Of a DNA stretch of 5,210 bases, positions 4,152 to 5,210 are shown in pieces. Both the position numbers and the translations under genes were made by a program. Source of the stretch: Candidatus Bathyarchaeota archaeon (GTDB lineage: Archaea; Thermoproteota; Bathyarchaeia; Bathyarchaeales; Bathyarchaeaceae); NCBI GenBank assembly GCA_020350305.1, contig CP070709.1:86496-91705 (forward strand), read 5' to 3'. The notes under the pieces are model-generated. The model was not told the origin of the DNA and did no database searches. It was given only the letters and a program-made list of their open reading frames with translations. The first letter of the stretch is position 1, and each line of letters opens with the position of its first letter.

Positions 4152-5012
4152 ATGAGTTTCAACGAAGTCATCGAACAAATTCTATCGTTCAAACCAGCCC
4201 TTACGCGCGAAGAAGTCTTAAAGATGATTGAGAAGAAAAAAAGAGAAGCAATGGGATTTTTCACAAATGAAGTTGCAGCGCGACTTGTCGCCTCAGAGTT
4301 AGGGTTGGAAATTAGACACGAGCCTTTTCAATCCGAAGTTTTAGTCCGAGACCTTGTTTCAGGGTTAAGAGACGTAACAGTAACCGGACGTGTGATAGCT
4401 GTTTACCCTCCCAAGACTTTCACGCGTTCAGATTTGACAGAAGGCAGAGTTGCGCATTTACTCATCGCGGACAAAACTGGGACATTGAAGGTTGTTCTTT
4501 GGGATAAAAAGACGAGCCTCATAGAGGCTGGAAACGTGGAACAGGAGCAGATATTAAGGGTTTCACATGGATATGTGCGAGAGGGGCGAAGTGGAAAGCT
4601 TGAGTTACATGTGGGCTTGCGGGGAAGTATTCAAACTCTTCCTTCTGATTCTTTAGAGAATGAATATGCATCAATCAATGATTTTCACGAAGAAACAAAG
4701 AAGGTTGCTGAGGCAAAAGCGGAGGATGGCCCCATCACTGTTGAAGGAACTGTGGTAACTACACCAATAACAAGGGATGTTGTCACATCTCGAGGTGAGA
4801 CGGTTGCGGTTTCCTCTTTTGAACTGGAAGATGATACGGGAAAAATTCTGGTTTCTGTGTGGAGAACGCTTGTGAATGTTGTAAAGAATTTAACACCGGG
4901 AACTTGGATCAAAATAAAAAACGTGCATGCAAAAAAGGGCTTTTCCGATCAAATAGAACTCACTTCACGCATGTTGACTTCAATAGAGATTCTATCCAAA
5001 ATAGAAGAGTGA
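4152..5012 (+). CDS. RPA-like single-stranded DNA-binding protein, two OB folds
   Basis: The 286-residue protein resembles archaeal replication protein A subunits, which coat single-stranded DNA during replication, recombination and repair. Residues 17-54 are the helical N-terminal module seen in archaeal RPA (LTREEVLKMIEKKKREAMG, then AARLVASELGLEI). A first OB fold covers about 64-160, with GRVIAVYPPKTF, GRVAHLLIADKTG and KVVLWDKK, where W117 is in the conserved strand. A linker rich in K, E and A leads to a second OB fold at about 193-280, with EGTVVTTPITRDV, FELEDDTGKILVSVWR (W237) and WIKIKNVHAKKG. There is no C-terminal zinc finger, unlike many RPA large subunits. The gene has its own TATA box and probably a near-leaderless message. 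It may pair with other RPA subunits encoded elsewhere. The family is secure; naming it RPA1 or RPA41 is not justified. Confidence 0.9.
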   Translation: MSFNEVIEQILSFKPALTREEVLKMIEKKKREAMGFFTNEVAARLVASELGLEIRHEPFQSEVLVRDLVSGLRDVTVTGRVIAVYPPKTFTRSDLTEGRVAHLLIADKTGTLKVVLWDKKTSLIEAGNVEQEQILRVSHGYVREGRSGKLELHVGLRGSIQTLPSDSLENEYASINDFHEETKKVAEAKAEDGPITVEGTVVTTPITRDVVTSRGETVAVSSFELEDDTGKILVSVWRTLVNVVKNLTPGTWIKIKNVHAKKGFSDQIELTSRMLTSIEILSKIEE

Positions 5013-5056
5013 AAACTTTATCTCTACGTACTGTCTATAATGTGCTCTTCTTACCG

Positions 5057-5061
5057 GGTGA
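5057..5061 (+). promoter_or_regulatory. Ribosome binding site of trpB2
   Basis: GGTGA lies five bases before the ATG at 5067 and fixes that start. A TATA-like TCTATAATG at 5032-5040 may be its promoter, but a start site placed from it would fall on the ribosome binding site, so co-transcription with the RPA-like gene 54 bases upstream is also possible. Confidence 0.6.
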
Positions 5062-5066
5062 AAAAC

Positions 5067-5210
5067 ATGAACAAGAATCAGATATCACTTCCTGTGGACG
5101 AGTTACCCAAAAAATGGTACAACATTGTACCAGATTTGCCCTTGAGAACTCGGCTGCGACACAGCTCATCGAGCTCGCTCTTGACCTTTTCGACTGGCCG
5201 GACGTCGGCC
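5067..5210 (+). CDS. trpB: Tryptophan synthase beta chain, TrpB2 type (N-terminal fragment)
   Basis: The first 25 residues (MNKNQISLPVDELPKKWYNI, then VPDLP) match the N-terminus of TrpB2, the PLP enzyme that joins indole and serine to make tryptophan, found mainly in archaea. The key mark is LPKKWYNIVPDLP. The family normally continues with a proline-rich stretch (roughly PLPPP) and then a conserved helix. Here the frame instead gives LRTRLRHSSSSSLLTF and on, with no resemblance. The frame stays open to the window end, but only the part to about 5141 should be trusted as trpB2. The cause is treated under the last feature. The start is ATG 5067, supported by GGTGA. Confidence 0.75.
   Translation, partial: MNKNQISLPVDELPKKWYNIVPDLPLRTRLRHSSSSSLLTFSTGRTSA
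5142..5210. other. GC-rich tail, probable foreign or misassembled sequence
   Basis: Where TrpB2 similarity stops, base composition changes: 43 of the last 70 bases are G or C (61%), well above the AT-rich sequence around the other genes. Other frames read more like protein than the trpB frame. The plus strand from about 5143 gives LENSAATQLIELALDLFDWP and on. The minus strand from the window end gives ADVRPVEKVKSELDELCRSR and on. Both have high third-position GC, unlike the neighbours. This suggests a join to a different, GC-richer genome at a contig end. A real rearrangement cannot be excluded. Confidence 0.5.

Overview
The window reads as archaeal chromosome. The genes are archaeal in type: an RPA-like protein with two OB folds, an Hsp20 with the archaeal N-terminal hairpin, a SWIM zinc-finger protein, an SPL-type radical SAM protein and the start of a TrpB2-type tryptophan synthase. 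Starts are preceded either by TATA boxes about 25-35 bases upstream with little or no leader, or by strong GGTGA/GAGGAG ribosome binding sites. Base composition is moderately AT-rich. A TACK-group archaeon such as a Bathyarchaeia relative is my best guess, but that is inference from family resemblance and not a computed placement.

Layout. The left third is on the minus strand: a two-domain CBS protein (18-440), a 259-base gap holding a short TAG-interrupted reading frame (541-663), a MazG-like NTP pyrophosphohydrolase (700-1026), a 60-residue two-helix membrane protein (1118-1300) and a 70-residue protein of unknown function (1323-1535). The last three may form one transcription unit starting at about 1540. 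That unit diverges from the Hsp20 gene (1609-2235). Both promoters share one short T/A-rich element that abuts a perfect 10-base palindrome.

The right part is mostly on the plus strand: the SWIM protein (2450-2860), a 38-residue one-helix membrane peptide (2898-3014), an SPL-like radical SAM protein (3273-4016), the RPA-like single-stranded-DNA binding protein (4152-5012) and a partial trpB2 (from 5067). A 50-residue membrane peptide (3021-3173) lies on the minus strand, tail to tail with the 38-residue one. Their ends are 6 bases apart and share an A6/T6 inverted repeat that could terminate transcription in both directions.

Functional themes. SWIM, SPL-like and RPA-like genes lie within 2.6 kb, which loosely suggests a DNA repair and recombination neighbourhood, though each appears to have its own promoter. 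MazG, Hsp20 and the small membrane proteins fit a stress or housekeeping background. I see no clear defence system, CRISPR array, tRNA, insertion sequence or integrase. The main oddities are the convergent membrane micropeptides, the shared Hsp20 promoter with its palindrome, the TAG-interrupted frame, and a sharp loss of TrpB2 similarity with a jump in GC in the last ~70 bases, which looks like a chimeric contig end.
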